64,000 nucleotides of DNA from Strongyloides papillosus (lineage: Eukaryota; Nematoda; Chromadorea; Rhabditida; Strongyloididae): positions 1,178,001 through 1,242,000 of the forward strand of contig SRSI01000046.1 in NCBI GenBank assembly GCA_005656395.1, given 5' to 3'. This document shows, piece by piece, positions 21,559 to 35,128 of this stretch; the stretch's first letter is position 1, and each line of letters starts with the position of its first letter. A program made the translations under genes and the position numbers. The notes under the pieces are model-generated. The model was not told the origin of the DNA. It worked only from the letters and a program-made list of their open reading frames with translations, and did no database searches.

Positions 21559-24500
21559 ATTTCTCAGTATATAAAATATCAAATTACGATCTCTATTTCT
21601 ACAAATTGATTGTTAAATTAGTAAAATATATAAATTTTTTTTAATTTATAGCATTTTTTATTGATTTCAAACATATGTCATGAATTATTTAGATTTTTTG
21701 AAGCATTTACATATCATTATACATCATCCAATATGTCTTTTCAATTTCCTACATTAAGATAGTAAGAACAATTTTATAAAATTATTTTTATTTTCTTTAT
21801 AGCTTTTCTAATAGTTATTGTATAATCTTTTATTTTCTCTTGTTTTGCATAAATTTATATAATTTTAGCAAAAATGATGTATTCTTGATTATATATTTTT
21901 TAATAAAAATTATTAGTTGTAATAATAATTAAAATAATGCTATAATTCATGTAAACATAATCTCTCTAGCTACTTAAATAATTTTATCTTTTCATAATAT
22001 TTTCTAAAACTTTTTCTTCGTTTAATTCAACTAAAAGATAATTACTATATACTGGTTCCAAATTAAATTTAATTCTATATTTACTTAATCATAATAATTT
22101 AAATCAATTAAAAAGTCATTAATAAACTTTAAAATTACATTATTTTTTTAAAATTAAATCATATAATGTTACTATAAATAGATTACACCAAAAAACTTTT
22201 GTTTAATATTTTTTAAAGTTTTCCGCTTTTAATATACTAAAATATTATTCAATGAATAACTTTATCGGAAATAAATAAAGGAATAACAAAATATATTTAA
22301 TAATTCTTAATTAAAATATTTTTACTTAATCAAAATTACAAATTTTGTACTAATGATGAAGTAGTAAAAGAAATTTCTCTATCCAGCAAATATTATTAAA
22401 AATTTTAAAAATATTATAAATTAAAATAAATATGTAAAAAAATGTGCAATTTAAAGAATTGATGATAAAATGTGTTATACAACTATGACGTGCCAAAATA
22501 TTACTAAAAAAATTCGTGTTTACAACAAAAAAATATTTGAAGTCTTATTATCATATAATAGTCTATATTATTATGTTTATAATATTTTTGATTATTTAGA
22601 TAAATTTAATATTTTTTAAAAACATTGGATTAAATTATAAATTATTTATATCAAAAAAAGGGAATAATAATTTATACCTGTTAATTGAAGGCTTTCATAC
22701 ACTCATTTTTTTATGTATCAAATTTTAAAAATCCTATCAAATTTTCTTCTTCATACAATACATTGTCTTAAAATGTACCACATTATAAAGATGTAATACA
22801 AATTGAATCATTTATCAAGTTTGTTATATATACAATTAGTTACATAGAGCTTAAGTATTTCTTGTCTTTACCATGATGTTATTTATTTCTACCATTTAAA
22901 GAATTTATAAAATTCATTCTTTACTTTATACAATGACATTGTTTAAACATCTAAAGAATTTTACTTAATTAAAACTTATTATCTTTACTAAACATTATGT
23001 TGTGCCACTTTTAAACAAAATATATCAAATTGTATTATTTATACTAGTAACATTTCTTAATTTTTAAATGTTTAAAAACTTAAAATTTAATTTTATGGTA
23101 ATTTATTTTTATTATATAATATATTAATTTTAAATAACAAAATATATCTTATAAACATTAAATAAGGGGAAAACAAATTACTAGTTATATTAAAAATTTG
23201 AAGTGATATGAATATGAAAATCAAAAAGCATCCAATTTGTTATATGACATTATTTGTTTGTTAGTAATAAAATTCTTATATCTTATCTTAAATTACGTTG
23301 TCAGCAAAAAATACATAACAAGATGGTACTTCACAAATCATTTTTTATTATTTTTCAAAAATTAAATCAAATATGAATTGTAGTATGATTTCAAAATTCA
23401 TCATTCATCAATATTGAAAAATTGAGTGTTATTGTGTATTAAAAAAATAATTCAAAGAGTATGTTTTACAGTATATAATCTATATGAAAATTTAACGTTT
23501 GTTTTGTTGAAAAGTTCATAAATTAAAGTATATAGGAGAAAATTTCTTAATATGATATAAAAGCACTATAAGAATATGCTGTTTTATTTAAAGTATATTT
23601 TATATTTTCTTTACATTGTAATTGATAATCAAATACAAATTATTATGTCATATTTAAAATTTTCTTAACAAAATTTATGTGAATATTTTTGAAAACATGT
23701 TATTAAATTTGATAAAGATATTATAAAAATATTTTTTTAATTAAAAATCTACATGGTAATAGAGATATAATATAATATATTTGAGTAATTATAACATCAA
23801 ATTAAACATATCCCAATTTATATTGGAAATTTGAAGTACATCAACTACATACTAATAATATAAATTAATTTCCAATAAAAAAAACTTTTGTTTACCAATG
23901 TCATGTCAAGTAATAATCCTAAAACAATTAAATTTTACTGTATAGTATCAATCTTTAAGGATAAAAGTTTAGGCTTGTAAACTTCCTGTTATTTCTCAAA
24001 AAGCTGCCTACAAATTAAATTTTATTGTAAAATATTAACAAAAAGCAAATTTTACGATAGTAATTATAACTAAAGTTTATCTTATTTAAATTGTATAAAA
24101 ATTAAATTGATAATAATTATTTAAAATGATAAATCTTATACTATCATAATGACGAATTGGAGTTAAAATATGATAAGAACGTCACACACAAAAATAAAAT
24201 TCATCAAATCATGATCGCTCTCGCATCCTTATAACAAAAATATTTTATAATGAATATACATTTTATTTAAAATAAATAGCATTGTTATTTCTCAACAAAT
24301 GCATATTGTTATAAAGATCTTATTGTAATTATAATTTTATTTTAAAGTCAGTACTATTTTACCAGAATAGCTATGTTATTTATGCAAAATTGTAGATGTT
24401 ATTAACTTAAATATTCAATCATATTTTAAAAATATAATTACGTTATTTTATACAAATTTGTATTAGATATCAGTCTGAGAAGTGAATTGTATTTTCATTT

Positions 24501-25357
24501 ATTACTTTATTCAAGAATATGAAATCTTTAAAAAAAATGTTCTTTAGTATAAAAATAATAACAACCATTTTATGAAATTAAATAAAAACTGAATCTATTT
24601 ATTTTACTAATTACTATCATTAAAATAATCCTCAGAGTTTTGATCAAATGAGTATAATTTATCATCTTCATCTGTATTAGAATAATTATTGTTAAATTAA
24701 ATGTTATATTTCTCTTCTTTTTATTATACAATCAAATTCTTTTTTTCGTTTGCGATTGTTCTAAGTAATAGAAACTATTATAATAACATTATTAATATGA
24801 CATAAATTAATAACAAAATCATTATTTTTACTATATGTATCGATACTTATGTACTTTTTATTAAATTGTTATATTTAATTTTTTAAAAACTTTTATCTAT
24901 ATATACTTCAATTTATGTCATTATCTAGTAAAAAAAATGTTTATTTATAAAGTAATATGTTATATTGTAATAATTTAATAAATATTTTAGCACATCAAAC
25001 AAAAAATAAATTGAGGAATATAACTTTATAATAAAATATTTTATATTCAGATTAATTTGAAAAAAAATTACATTTTACATAAAATAGTAATGATATTATG
25101 TAATAATATTCACGCTTTTAAATGATATTATATGATGTGATTGTTAAAAGAATGCAAAGCTCTTTACATAAAAAATCGTTCATATAATACATTAAGAACA
25201 ATGTAATTTAGTAATGAGAGTAATTAAAATTTGTTTTATAATTGTCAATGATATTTTATGATAATAGCAGTGTCATATTCAAAAAAACGAATTTTTTTTT
25301 TGTGTGCACTTTTTAAACAATTAAGGTATGATGAATTAATGCAAACTATTAATAAAA
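21559..25357. other. very AT-rich 3.8-kb spacer
   Basis: Almost no open frames. One possible minus-strand exon pair ends at 24607 (see findings). Otherwise only A/T-rich DNA; no repeat family was recognised. Confidence 0.55.
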
Positions 25358-27243
25358 ATGCTCAAATTTATTATTACTACTTTTATTTTGTCCGTTATAT
25401 TAGAAGTAATATATGCTTCTAATGGTAAATGTAGTGACGGATATGTATTTTTTAATAATCTATGTTATAAGGTATATAAAGATCATTTTATTACAGTGTA
25501 AAATTCTTTTAGAAATTTGATATTGTATCTGTTAACAGAACAGATGCCGAAATATTATGTAAAGAGGAGAATTCCAATTTTCCAATCATTCATGATAATG
25601 TTACAAATGAATTTTTAAAATCCTTCTCAAACAACAATTTTTGGATAGATTTAACTTGCTTTAATGATACAACTTGTTCATGGAGTGATGGAAGTCAATA
25701 CAACTATAATAATTTTCAAAATAATAAAGCTAACGTAATAATTGGAAATTATGTATACATTCAACATAACTCGGAACATCAAAATTTCTATGGAATATGG
25801 ACATCTGAAAATGAAAACTATTATGTCGGATCTGTTATATGTGTGAAGAATGCCAGTTTTCATAATCAAGATTGTCCTCCTAACTATGATTATATTGCTG
25901 ATGATAATTCAAATTGTTATAAGTACATAAATATTGAAAAAAATTTTAATGATTCTAATAACGATTGTATTAAAGATACTGGGCACCTTGTATCAATTCA
26001 TTCACCCAAAGAAAATATGGATATTATAAATTATGTTGAGATGAATCAAAATGAAAAATCATTTTGGATTGGATTAGAATATGATTCTACAAAAAATATT
26101 TCACAATGGATTGATGGAAGTAATGTAACATTTTTGAACTATAAAGAAGGTAAAATATTATATAAATACCATCTTTTAATCATTTTTTAGGATTTCCAAA
26201 TACATATTTTGGAAACGCAGTTGAAATGTTAATGATAAATGATGTCAATTCTTTGGGATTTTGGGAAAATTCAAATCAAGAAAATATTTTACCATATATT
26301 TGCATGATGACTGGTAATTTTTTTTTCATGATAAATTTAAATCTTTTTTTATAGATGAGGAAGTATCAAGTTATTGGGATAATAAATTTTCTACTCCAAC
26401 ACCAATTAGTGTGAATACATTATCACCAGAAGGTCAATGTCCAAAAAATGCTTTTTTTGAAAATAACGGAACAGTAATTTTATATTTATTAATTATAATA
26501 TTTTTTATTTTTAGATAACCTCTCCAGCTTATCCTACTTTTTATGGTGATGATTTTAGTTGTGATTATTATTTAATCATGACAAATCATTCTTTAGTTCA
26601 ATTTACCATCACTGATTTTAATATAGCTGAAAATGATATACTTAAAATTTATGAAGGTAATTACATAAAGTTATTGGCGGAATTTACTGGTTTTGATAAT
26701 AATGATGTTATTGGGAAGACAATTTCAACTTCCAATGAATCCTCTATGGTTATTTCATTTAAATCTGCAAAATCACATCTTTCATCACATAGAGGATTTA
26801 TGGGATATTTTGAAATGTACGACCCTTCTCTAACGACAATTAATCCCATTACAACAACATTACCAAGTGTTATAGATCAAACGAATAGTTCTTCTTGCCC
26901 AGATAATATATTCATCGACCCATCTGCTCAAATTGAATCACCAGGATATCCTAATCCATATGGAAACGATTTAATGTGCTACTATATAATCGAAGTTCCA
27001 GAAACAAAAAGAATAGCGATAAGTGTTATTGAACATCATTTTTCATTAGTAGGTGTTGAGTTGCATATTTACGACGGGAGGGGGGAGACAAATGATCAAA
27101 TTATGGAAATTACAAAAAATGATAATAATAATGGAACATTGTTAGCTGTTTCTAAATCTAACTTTATGACTATTGTTTTTTATACACCACAAGTTCCAGG
27201 AACTATTGGGGACAAATGGTTACTTTGGTATAAAACATTTTAA
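25358..27243 (+). CDS. secreted C-type lectin and CUB domain protein, 573 aa
   Basis: Five exons: 25358-25471, 25513-26149, 26191-26313, 26355-26473, 26515-27243; all GT-AG introns of 41 nt, 1722 nt in frame. A signal peptide (MLKFIITTFILSVILEVIYA) precedes two C-type lectin-like domains. The first, about 25-155, is degenerate (CSDGYVFFNNLCYK, then FWIDLTC). The second, about 158-295, has CPPNYDYIA, FWIGLEYDS and IDGSNVTF, matching the W-I-G-L core. A short linker leads to two CUB domains at about 320-430 and 459-573 (ITSPAYPTFYG and IESPGYPNPYG are CUB first-strand motifs). The calcium-binding E-P-N or Q-P-D triplets are not obvious, so sugar binding is uncertain. CTLD-plus-CUB proteins are numerous in nematodes and often linked to immunity or the host/food interface. 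Many Asn-x-Ser/Thr sites fit a secreted glycoprotein. Confidence 0.88.
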
Positions 27244-27504
27244 TAACTAAAATTTTTTTATTTATTATTTTATTTCTAAAAAATGTATCGTTTTACTACT
27301 ACAACCAATAAATATTATTTAAAAGACAAAAATAATTTTTTGGGAATTCCTACTTTTTTTTATTGAATAATATACTTGTAATTTTTCTTAAATAAATCAC
27401 AATTATCTTTATCGATAAGATTATAACATCCCCCTAGACTAGTTCTAAAAAATGTTGATAACAGAATAAATAAAGATTTTATTAATTGAAAGAATTTTTT
27501 TAGA

Positions 27505-29069
27505 TTAATCAGATGTAAAAGTCCAACTTTTTTGTTCATATCCTTCTTTTATGTGATTTAATAGAACAACCCTCCTTCGATCTACATATCTGCATTTATC
27601 TTGAATTTTCCTCTTTATTTCTCTCATCATACTCGTATCCTCAGATAATCGTTCAAGAGAGGCACTAAGTGATTCTGTTGAAGACTCCAAATCTGCTTGA
27701 TTACCTTCAAAAATATCTGTCTGATTACCTCTTTCTAAATAATATGCAAAAGCATATGAATACATCAACGTTTTACGGCAGTTGCTTAAAATTGACACAG
27801 CAGTCTTTAAAAATTGTACTTCTATCCAGGACATACCTTCATTTTGAAATAGCTGCATTGCTTCTTCAACTGTACTATTTAAATTTCCTTCTAATCTTAA
27901 ACTTTGTTGGTGATTGGCATATCTTTGGTAATAATGTAAATATCTATTTAATTTTGCTCTTGCTTGAGTTACATTTGTCTGGTTATTAGCATCCTTCTTT
28001 TCATTGTACTTATTACAACTATACCAATTATTACCATGAGGACCCCATTCCTGTAGACAAACCTACAAATAAAAATGATTAAATAAATACACTATAAAAA
28101 CAATAATGGTAACTAAATCCTTACCCAACAATACTCGTATTTACACCGATGGCAAATCATATGATTACAGCCTCCATTCTTTTCAATAGTTGAAGCACAT
28201 TTTGGACACTCTTTTGTATGGACATTTAACCAATTAGATGTTTCACTATCATCACTACACTTTCGAAGCCATCTCTTGAAAATGTCGCAATGAAGAGGTT
28301 CATGCCATTCATGTCCACACTTGAAACAATAAACAAACCCGCATTTACAAATTATCGGTTCATCTTCAAAAGAAACAACTTTCGTAATAAAATAACATTC
28401 CGGGTTTGGACAATACTTTAAATTTTTATTTGATTCAACAAAAGACTTTGTTATTAATTTTTTATATCGACATATCAATGGAGCAGATTGACCAATAATC
28501 TTAATAACCATATCATCATCAACAGCAATATCACATCCATATTCCTGACAAGAAATTATGTGATCACAGTGATCAGTAATCTAAAAAAACATTACGAAAT
28601 TTTAATTAACAAAAAAAAAGGGCACCTTGGTTTTAAAATAATTAAGCCAACATTGATTGCAGTATCTGTGACCACAGATAGATTCTGTTAGTACTTCATC
28701 GGAGCAACAAATATTGCATATACCCTTCGTTGTAGATAAAATAATACTCCTGTTAATGGATGCTGGATTTATAAGATTATATTTTTTAAAAAAAATATCC
28801 GGCTCTTGTTCATAATATTTTTCAATTAATGTTTGTTTATCCCATTTGTACTGATGAAGAAGTATTCTGCAGTAGGTCTTCGGTAGATTAGTAACACTCC
28901 GTACTTCATCTAAAATTCTGTCCATTTCACTGACCAGATGCTTGTTTTCCAGTAACTTATAGTGACTACTCGTTGATTGCTGCTCATGTTCAACATATGA
29001 AGTCGATGACTCAGATGAATCAGACATATCGTCATATTCATTGTCACTTGTTAAATATTCATCAGACAT
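27505..29069 (-). CDS. ari-1: Ariadne-1-type RBR E3 ubiquitin ligase, 485 aa
   Basis: Three exons: 29069-28626, 28580-28125, 28062-27505; 1458 nt in frame. The acidic N-terminus (MSDEYLTSDNEYDDMSDSSE) and UBA-like region (about 45-95) match Ariadne. RING1 starts at residue 118 (CNICCSDE...CGHRYCNQCW), the IBR is at about 190-270 (CPNPEC...CKCGFVYCFKCGHEWH) and RING2 begins CPKCASTIEKNGGCNHM. The catalytic cysteine that carries ubiquitin is C286 (GGCNHM). VCLQEWGPHGNNWYSCN and the C-terminal helical Ariadne domain complete the protein. RBR ligases accept ubiquitin from UBCH7-type E2s on that cysteine; Ariadne-1 works with neddylated cullin-RING ligases. Length fits the family. It converges with the lectin gene about 260 bases away. 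Confidence 0.95.
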
Positions 29070-31329
29070 AACTTAAATAGAACTAAAGAAAAAGCATTAC
29101 TAAGAAAATTAAATACATACATTTTAAATTACATACAAAATATATGGTATATCGTAAATAGTTTTTTTTAAAAAAATATAGTGTTTTTGTAAAAAATAAG
29201 ACAACGCAGTATATAATATACAAATCAACAATTTATATACACATGTATATACGTAAGTATATTCAGTTTAGTATTCTAAAAAAGGTAATTAAATGCCTTT
29301 TAAATAGATGATGTATCAATTTGACCAAGAATAGAAATCAAAATTTTCTTACACGTGACTCGAAATACTCTTGTTGAAATTTACCTATGTCTAAAATGAT
29401 TACTCCAGCTAGGAGTAAAAAATTTCCAATTTGCCAAAAAAATAAAATATTTACATTAAAATGTGTTTTTAGCTGGAGTTCACCCCAAATCATAGCCAAA
29501 TTTCAACTGGTAAATTTAAAAAAAGAAAGAAAAAATAACCAGTGTTAGTATATTTTATGTGTGTGAGCAGTATCGAAAGTAAACATTCATCTCTGTTACA
29601 GATATTTTGGTGACACGCAACCCCACAACAATATATATTTAACCGTAAATCTATCTTTATTTTGCTTATTAAATTAAAGTGTATAGTAAATTAGTCATTG
29701 ATGAACTAACTTTCGTAATTTTTATTAAGTAATGTAAGATGTCTTTTACAGTTTATTTGAAGGCATCTATGGGTAAAAAGTTAACTATAAATTTAAAGTG
29801 AAATTTAATAGGTGTTTAAAATTGTTATCAAAAGTAGTGTAAACTCGAAGTGACGTATTCCTCGTGCATCTATGATTTTTTGTCTAAAAAATACACAAAA
29901 GAACATTCCATCGGAATTAGAAAAACATGGTTGTAAAGCTAATAAATCGCTGTAAAAGATAATATGAAGTACTTTACCCCAAGAAGATTTAGGTAGATAT
30001 AGCATTACTCAATACTCCTGAACTCATTACCTCTAGCAAAGTAAAACATATATGATGCTTTCTCTAAAAAAGAAACGTTTAACAATTTGTTTTCACTAAT
30101 TTTTCAGCTCCAAGAAAGACGAATCTAACTCGATAATAATAATGTCTTAGCATTGTTATGAAGAAATACTCTAAAAGTCGCATTGGGACCAAATAGGGTT
30201 ATTGTTATTAACCATATCAAATGTCGAACTTCTCTGGAGACGGTTATGGATAATAAAATTTTTCCTACATCGTTCTTTTCGACTATGAAGATTTATTAAA
30301 TTGCATCTAATAATAAGATGTATTTTAACTCGTATAAATTTTATGCCATGATGTATTATCCACAAATATCTTGGTAAATAATTTACAAAACTTTTATGTC
30401 TCGTGATAAAAATATTGTTACATTATCATAAAAGGAAAAATTTTTTATTTAGTAATTTTTTTAATGTAAATTTTAGTATAGCTATTAAATATTTTAGAAT
30501 CATACCTTTTTCCTGAGAAAGTTTTAATTGAAATTCTTTTATTTTTTCGATTGTAAATTCTATTTTCTACAATGAATGTTTTTTAAGTGTTCTTGCATAG
30601 ATTACATTTAATCAGTATATAATTATCAGGGGTATAAATTAGTAGTAGAGGAAAACTAAATACCTTTTATTTTATAGATATTAAAATTATCTTTAAATAC
30701 GTTTAAATGTTAATGTGTTTTGATTTAATTAGTTGAGTGCTTAGTTTTAGATTATATCAAAGCTTTTGGATTTATTAATTTTATAGTGAAATCAACTTTA
30801 AAATATAACAATATGATGGCAGAAACAATGTTTAGACAAAAAGTATGTTATAGATTTTATGTGTAAAATTCGCAATCACTAAACTTTTCAAGTGTTTATT
30901 TTGGAAGACTCAGATCAATTTTCTAAACATTCAATAATGTTTTTCGTTTTATACCTTATAACATCGTAGTAGTGATGAGTTTTGAACTATAATATTAAAG
31001 AGAAAACGAGATTTAATAATAAAACAGACAAAGAAAATTTTACAATTGATTAAAAAAAATTCTGTTAAGAAAAATTAAATTACTAATAAAAATAAAGATA
31101 TCATTTACACACATCTTCAATATGTTAATAATCTTAAGATTAGTTGAATTTTATACTTTACAATGCTAATAACTAAGACAATGTAGATGAATTAGGATGT
31201 AGTTTGTAAAAAATAAAAATATTTTCGTTTTTTTACACAACCGCCTTTTAAAAAAAACAGTATACCATGAGATTGGAGTAGTATATCTCCAAAGTGAGTA
31301 TTTCAAACTTTTTCATTTATTTTAAATTT
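29070..31329. other. spacer between ARI-1 and GPN2, with possible pseudogene
   Basis: No intact gene is seen. Both flanking genes point away, so promoters for both lie here; a CACGTG E-box is at about 29353. The middle contains broken coding-like sequence (29739-30390). Confidence 0.5.
29739..30390 (+). pseudogene. possible decayed gene, unidentified
   Basis: An ATG at 29739 opens MSFTVYLKASMGKKLTINLK before a stop. Further frames read FCLKNTQKNIPSELEKHGCK (about 29880-29940), TLPQEDLGRYSITQYS (about 29975) and KVALGPNRVIVINHIKCRTS (about 30175-30235), with stops and shifts between. Amino-acid content is protein-like, unlike other spacers. No family is recognised. It may be a broken gene copy; real exons with unusual splicing are less likely. 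Confidence 0.3.
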
Positions 31330-32193
31330 ATGGTTTTATACGGCCAAATTGTCATTGGAGCACCTGGTGCTGGAAAGTCAACTTATTGCAATGGATTATT
31401 GGAAATATTTGAAGCACTTAAAAGACCATGTAAAATAATTAACCTCGATCCTGCAAATGAATTCTTACCCTTTAAAGCTGATATTGATATTAATGAACTA
31501 ATAACAGTTGAAGAGGTAATGAAAGAAAAAAATTTAGGACCTAATGGAGCATTAATTTATTGTATGAAATACCTTTTCGCAAATTTGGAATGGTTAAAGA
31601 AGCAGCTTGAGACACTTGATCATTATTTGATTATAGATATGCCAGGACAATTAGAATTATATGCTACACATGATGATGTTAAAAATATTGTAAAAGAAAT
31701 GGAGAAGTGGGGGTTAAGATTATGTGCTGTACATTTAAGTGATAGTTTGTATGCCACTGATCCAAGTAAATTTATATCAGTTTTATGTTCTGCATTAGCT
31801 ATTATGGTAAATTTGGAGATGCCACAAGTTAATGTTCTATCAAAAGTTGATTTACTAAAGGAGGATGATGAGGATCTTCCATATTCATGGGATTTTTTTG
31901 AACGTTTACCCGATTTGAAATATCTAGCTGATCTCCTTGATGTATGTTTTATAAATTAATCTGTTTTTAATACATATTTTGTAATATAGAATATTGGACC
32001 ATTAAAAAAGTACGGAGAATTAAATAAAAAACTTTGTGAAATCGTCCAAGACTACGATCTTGTTTGTTTCCAATCACTCTCTGTAACTTCAAAGGAAAAG
32101 ATGCTCAACTTAATAAAACAAGTTGATAAAGCAAACGGCTTTGCCCTTTTGGATGTTGATGACATAAGAAATTATACATTTTCTAATGATTAA
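31330..32193 (+). CDS. GPN2: GPN-loop GTPase 2, 271 aa
   Basis: Exon 1 is 31330-31941 and exon 2 is 31990-32193; 816 nt in frame. The start MVLYGQIVIGAPGAGKST puts the P-loop at G10-T18, as expected. NLDPAN (38-43), the family-defining Gly-Pro-Asn at 70-72 (LGPNGALIYCMKYL), the switch DMPGQ (103-107), FISVLCSALA and the guanine motif LSKVDLL are all present, and QVDKANGFALLD matches the GPN2 end. GPN2 helps assemble RNA polymerase II and import it to the nucleus together with GPN1/GPN3. The protein ends soon after VDKANG, about 40 residues earlier than human GPN2. GTG at 31294 resembles a donor (GTGAGT), so earlier codons are not taken as coding. Confidence 0.92.
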
Positions 32194-33282
32194 TCTCATT
32201 TGTATTAAAAAACGAAATTAATAAAATTATTCTTTTAGTATATTATTAAATTAAAGGTTTTAAGTTTTGTATATTCCATATATAATAATAGAACTTGAAA
32301 AAGAATGTTTAAATAAGTGCAAAATGTTCTCATATATCTCCAATTACTTGAAAAGATACTACTGTGTATTTATTTATAGTATATGAAGAGAAATAGTTTA
32401 AAAGTTAAAAGAAAATTACGTAAATAAATAGCAATTACAGTAGGAGCAGTTCTAATTTCAATTTTTGGGTGATGCAACAATGTTGAATAGGATAATTAAG
32501 TCAAATCAAAGCCTTCTAATGTTCCAGTAATTTTTTATTAGATGCTTAAAAGTAAATAACATCATTTGAATTATTATTTTATTATCACTTTTGACTTTTC
32601 TCTAGTAGGATTTTCGGTGATTTTTTCAAGTTAGATTTCATTTAGAAATTAAAAAAAACAAAGGATATAGTAGAATTTTAAAGTTAATTTTCATCTATAC
32701 ATTTTCATAATTAAGTTTCCCTTTGTTGAATAATATGTTATTGTAATACAGAAATTTCTTAAACCATCAGATTTGGTTCAAAAGTTTTAGTAAATAGATT
32801 ATTATATGATATTTTTTAATAAATAATATGATCATAAAATATAATAGAGAGCATTATTAACACTAAAAAATTTTATCAGACGAAATTCACCTTATTTATA
32901 GACGAAAAAATTGTTATTAAGGAGCTTAAAACTAAAAATATTTGTAAGCTTTTCTATGTATTACAATTAAATATAAATTTTAATTTAAAATGTAGATAAC
33001 TTCTTTTTATTATAGAAAAAAATTTTTGTTCGGAAAAAAGTAAATTATGGATAAAAAGATAATTAAAATAAGAATATTATCTTAAAACTATTTGGTAAAT
33101 TTTGGTAGTTAATATAAATTGCATTGAATAGTTGTTTTAAATAAAGTTTTATGGTAAAAATACAATAAGTACACCAACTAAAAACACCCTTTGGTTATAA
33201 AAAGTTGAAATCATAATGTCTTTAATAATTAAAGTTTTGTATACACATACATTTTCTATTACACATTTTTTTAAAGATAAAT
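32194..33282. other. AT-rich spacer between converging genes
   Basis: 3' flanks of GPN2 and the bZIP gene. A TTACGTAA palindrome at 32416 is compatible with a PAR-bZIP site but is expected by chance (see rejected items). Nothing else is seen. Confidence 0.55.
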
Positions 33283-35128
33283 TTATTCATTTCCAGTTTG
33301 AACATCTTGAACGGCTTTGGCAAAATTTTCTAACGCTTTTTGTGTATTGTTATTTGCATTCTGTGTAAATAATAACATCTGAAATTTTGCATTCTCTGCT
33401 TTTAAAAGACTTATTTGACTTTTTAATTGAATATTCTCTTGTTCAAGGAATGATGCACGATCAGCAATCTCTTCCTCTTTTCTTCTTCTTGCATCTCTAG
33501 ATCTTTTTGCAGCATCATTATTTTTACGTCTCCTCTCATAGTAAGCTTCATCCTATAAATATATTTTTAGTGATTAATTTATGAAACAAAAAAAAATATA
33601 CAATAAAGAAAATGAAGATTTGAAAGTGTTTATTATTAAAAGTAATCATAAAATTACATTGTTGCATCTGTCATCTTTGACATTTTAATATCCCTATGTT
33701 GCTATATCAACAAAAGAAATGACAGTTTTTTTGAACGGTCCACTAATCTAATGTATTGTTTTATTGTGAAGCATTCAAGCGCAAGTTAAATCTCAAACAC
33801 TTGTTAATTATCAATGCCGTCTTATCTAATTAATGCAAATTTTTTTAAGAGAAAAGTCATTTAGAAGAATAAGTAAATGTATTTGTTATTATTATTACTA
33901 TTGGTAAAGGTAAAATCACATTCAATTAAATATTTCCTTTAAAAAAAAGTGTATACTCAAATTATAGTATTGATAATTAATTATGACTTAATAAAGATAT
34001 ATGCGCAACAACTGTCTGATGTGTTAGTATGAATGTTATTGTGTAAGAGGTTGTTAAAAAAGTTACAATCTTTTGAAAGTTCATGTAATGTAAGGAAATA
34101 GAGTACAAGATAATATAATATAAAAAGAAACCGTAATTATGACTGCCATTGACAGGTCACCAGATCTTCAAGTATTTTAAATATCCCCACTCAAATTGCA
34201 TAAAGGAATAGGAGACTAATTATGTATTATTTAAGTATCTGTTCTATCTCAAATCTTGAATCGCCTGTTTCTTATGCCAATATATATACATTATATACAT
34301 ATATATATAATAAGTTCATCCAAAATGCGCAACAGAAATCTCTGGGATTAAGAAAATGATAAAAGAATACCGCTATGAACAAAGATACTTAAGCTAATCT
34401 CAGATAAGCTAGTATGGTAATAAAAAATTCAAATACCGACAATTTCATGAGTAAATTTAATTTTAAATATATAGTAACTGTATCTTTTTTTTCTTGTAAA
34501 CATACCTTTTTTTCATCTGGTATTGGTGCTGGTGGCTTTCTTGAAGGTCTTGAACTTGTTGAAGAGACAGAAGATTTTCTTGAAATAGACCCTGGTGAAG
34601 GAGTAATAGCTTTAATTATATGATCCGGTGATACAGATTCAGATTGCATCATCCCTCCTGATGTAATGGAATTCGCTGAAATTGTTGATATTGGAGAAGA
34701 TGGTCCAGATTCTAAGGCTAATTTCTTAGCGGGAGGTGGGCCAGATAAAATAGCTTCTTGAAGTAATGATTGAATATTCATTTTAGTACCTTGTGAATTT
34801 AACAAAAATTGTGCAGCTGAATTTTGTGTAGAAGATAGTAAATTTTGAGAATATTGTGGAAGAAGAGGATATTTCTATAAAAATAAAATATAATAAAAAT
34901 GACTGCAAAAAAACATACAATTCCATTAATATTTAGTAAATTATTTACGTCTGATATGTTAAAACTTGATAATGGATTTGAATTTAGTTGTGGACTCAGG
35001 AGAGAGGTAAGAGTTGAAAGATCAACATGAGATAACGGAGTCTTTGTACCTTCAGGAGGATTAGGTGAAATTCCGTTTGCCTTAAGAGGTTCACATTTAA
35101 GACGATTAAAATCCAAAATAGCATCCAT
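33283..35128 (-). CDS. PAR/CES-2-type bZIP transcription factor, 282 aa
   Basis: Three exons: 35128-34919, 34874-34506, 33552-33283, the second intron being about 950 bases; 849 nt in frame. The N-terminal 193 residues are Ser/Pro-rich and disordered (PSPGSISRKSSVSSTSSRPS). Exon 3 carries the bZIP: basic region YYERRRKNNDAAKRSRDARR (residues about 197-216) with the KNN-x-AAKRSRDARR signature of PAR and CES-2 factors (HLF, TEF, CES-2), then a leucine zipper with FLEQENIQLKSQISLLKAEN. Such proteins bind TTAYGTAA as dimers; C. elegans CES-2 controls programmed death of specific neurons and related members act in development. The exact orthologue is uncertain. The bZIP being alone on a distant last exon would allow regulated splicing (inference). 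Confidence 0.85.

Noticed and set aside
32416..32423. TTACGTAA palindrome as a PAR-bZIP autoregulatory site
   Set aside because: One to three copies are expected by chance in 64 kb of this composition.
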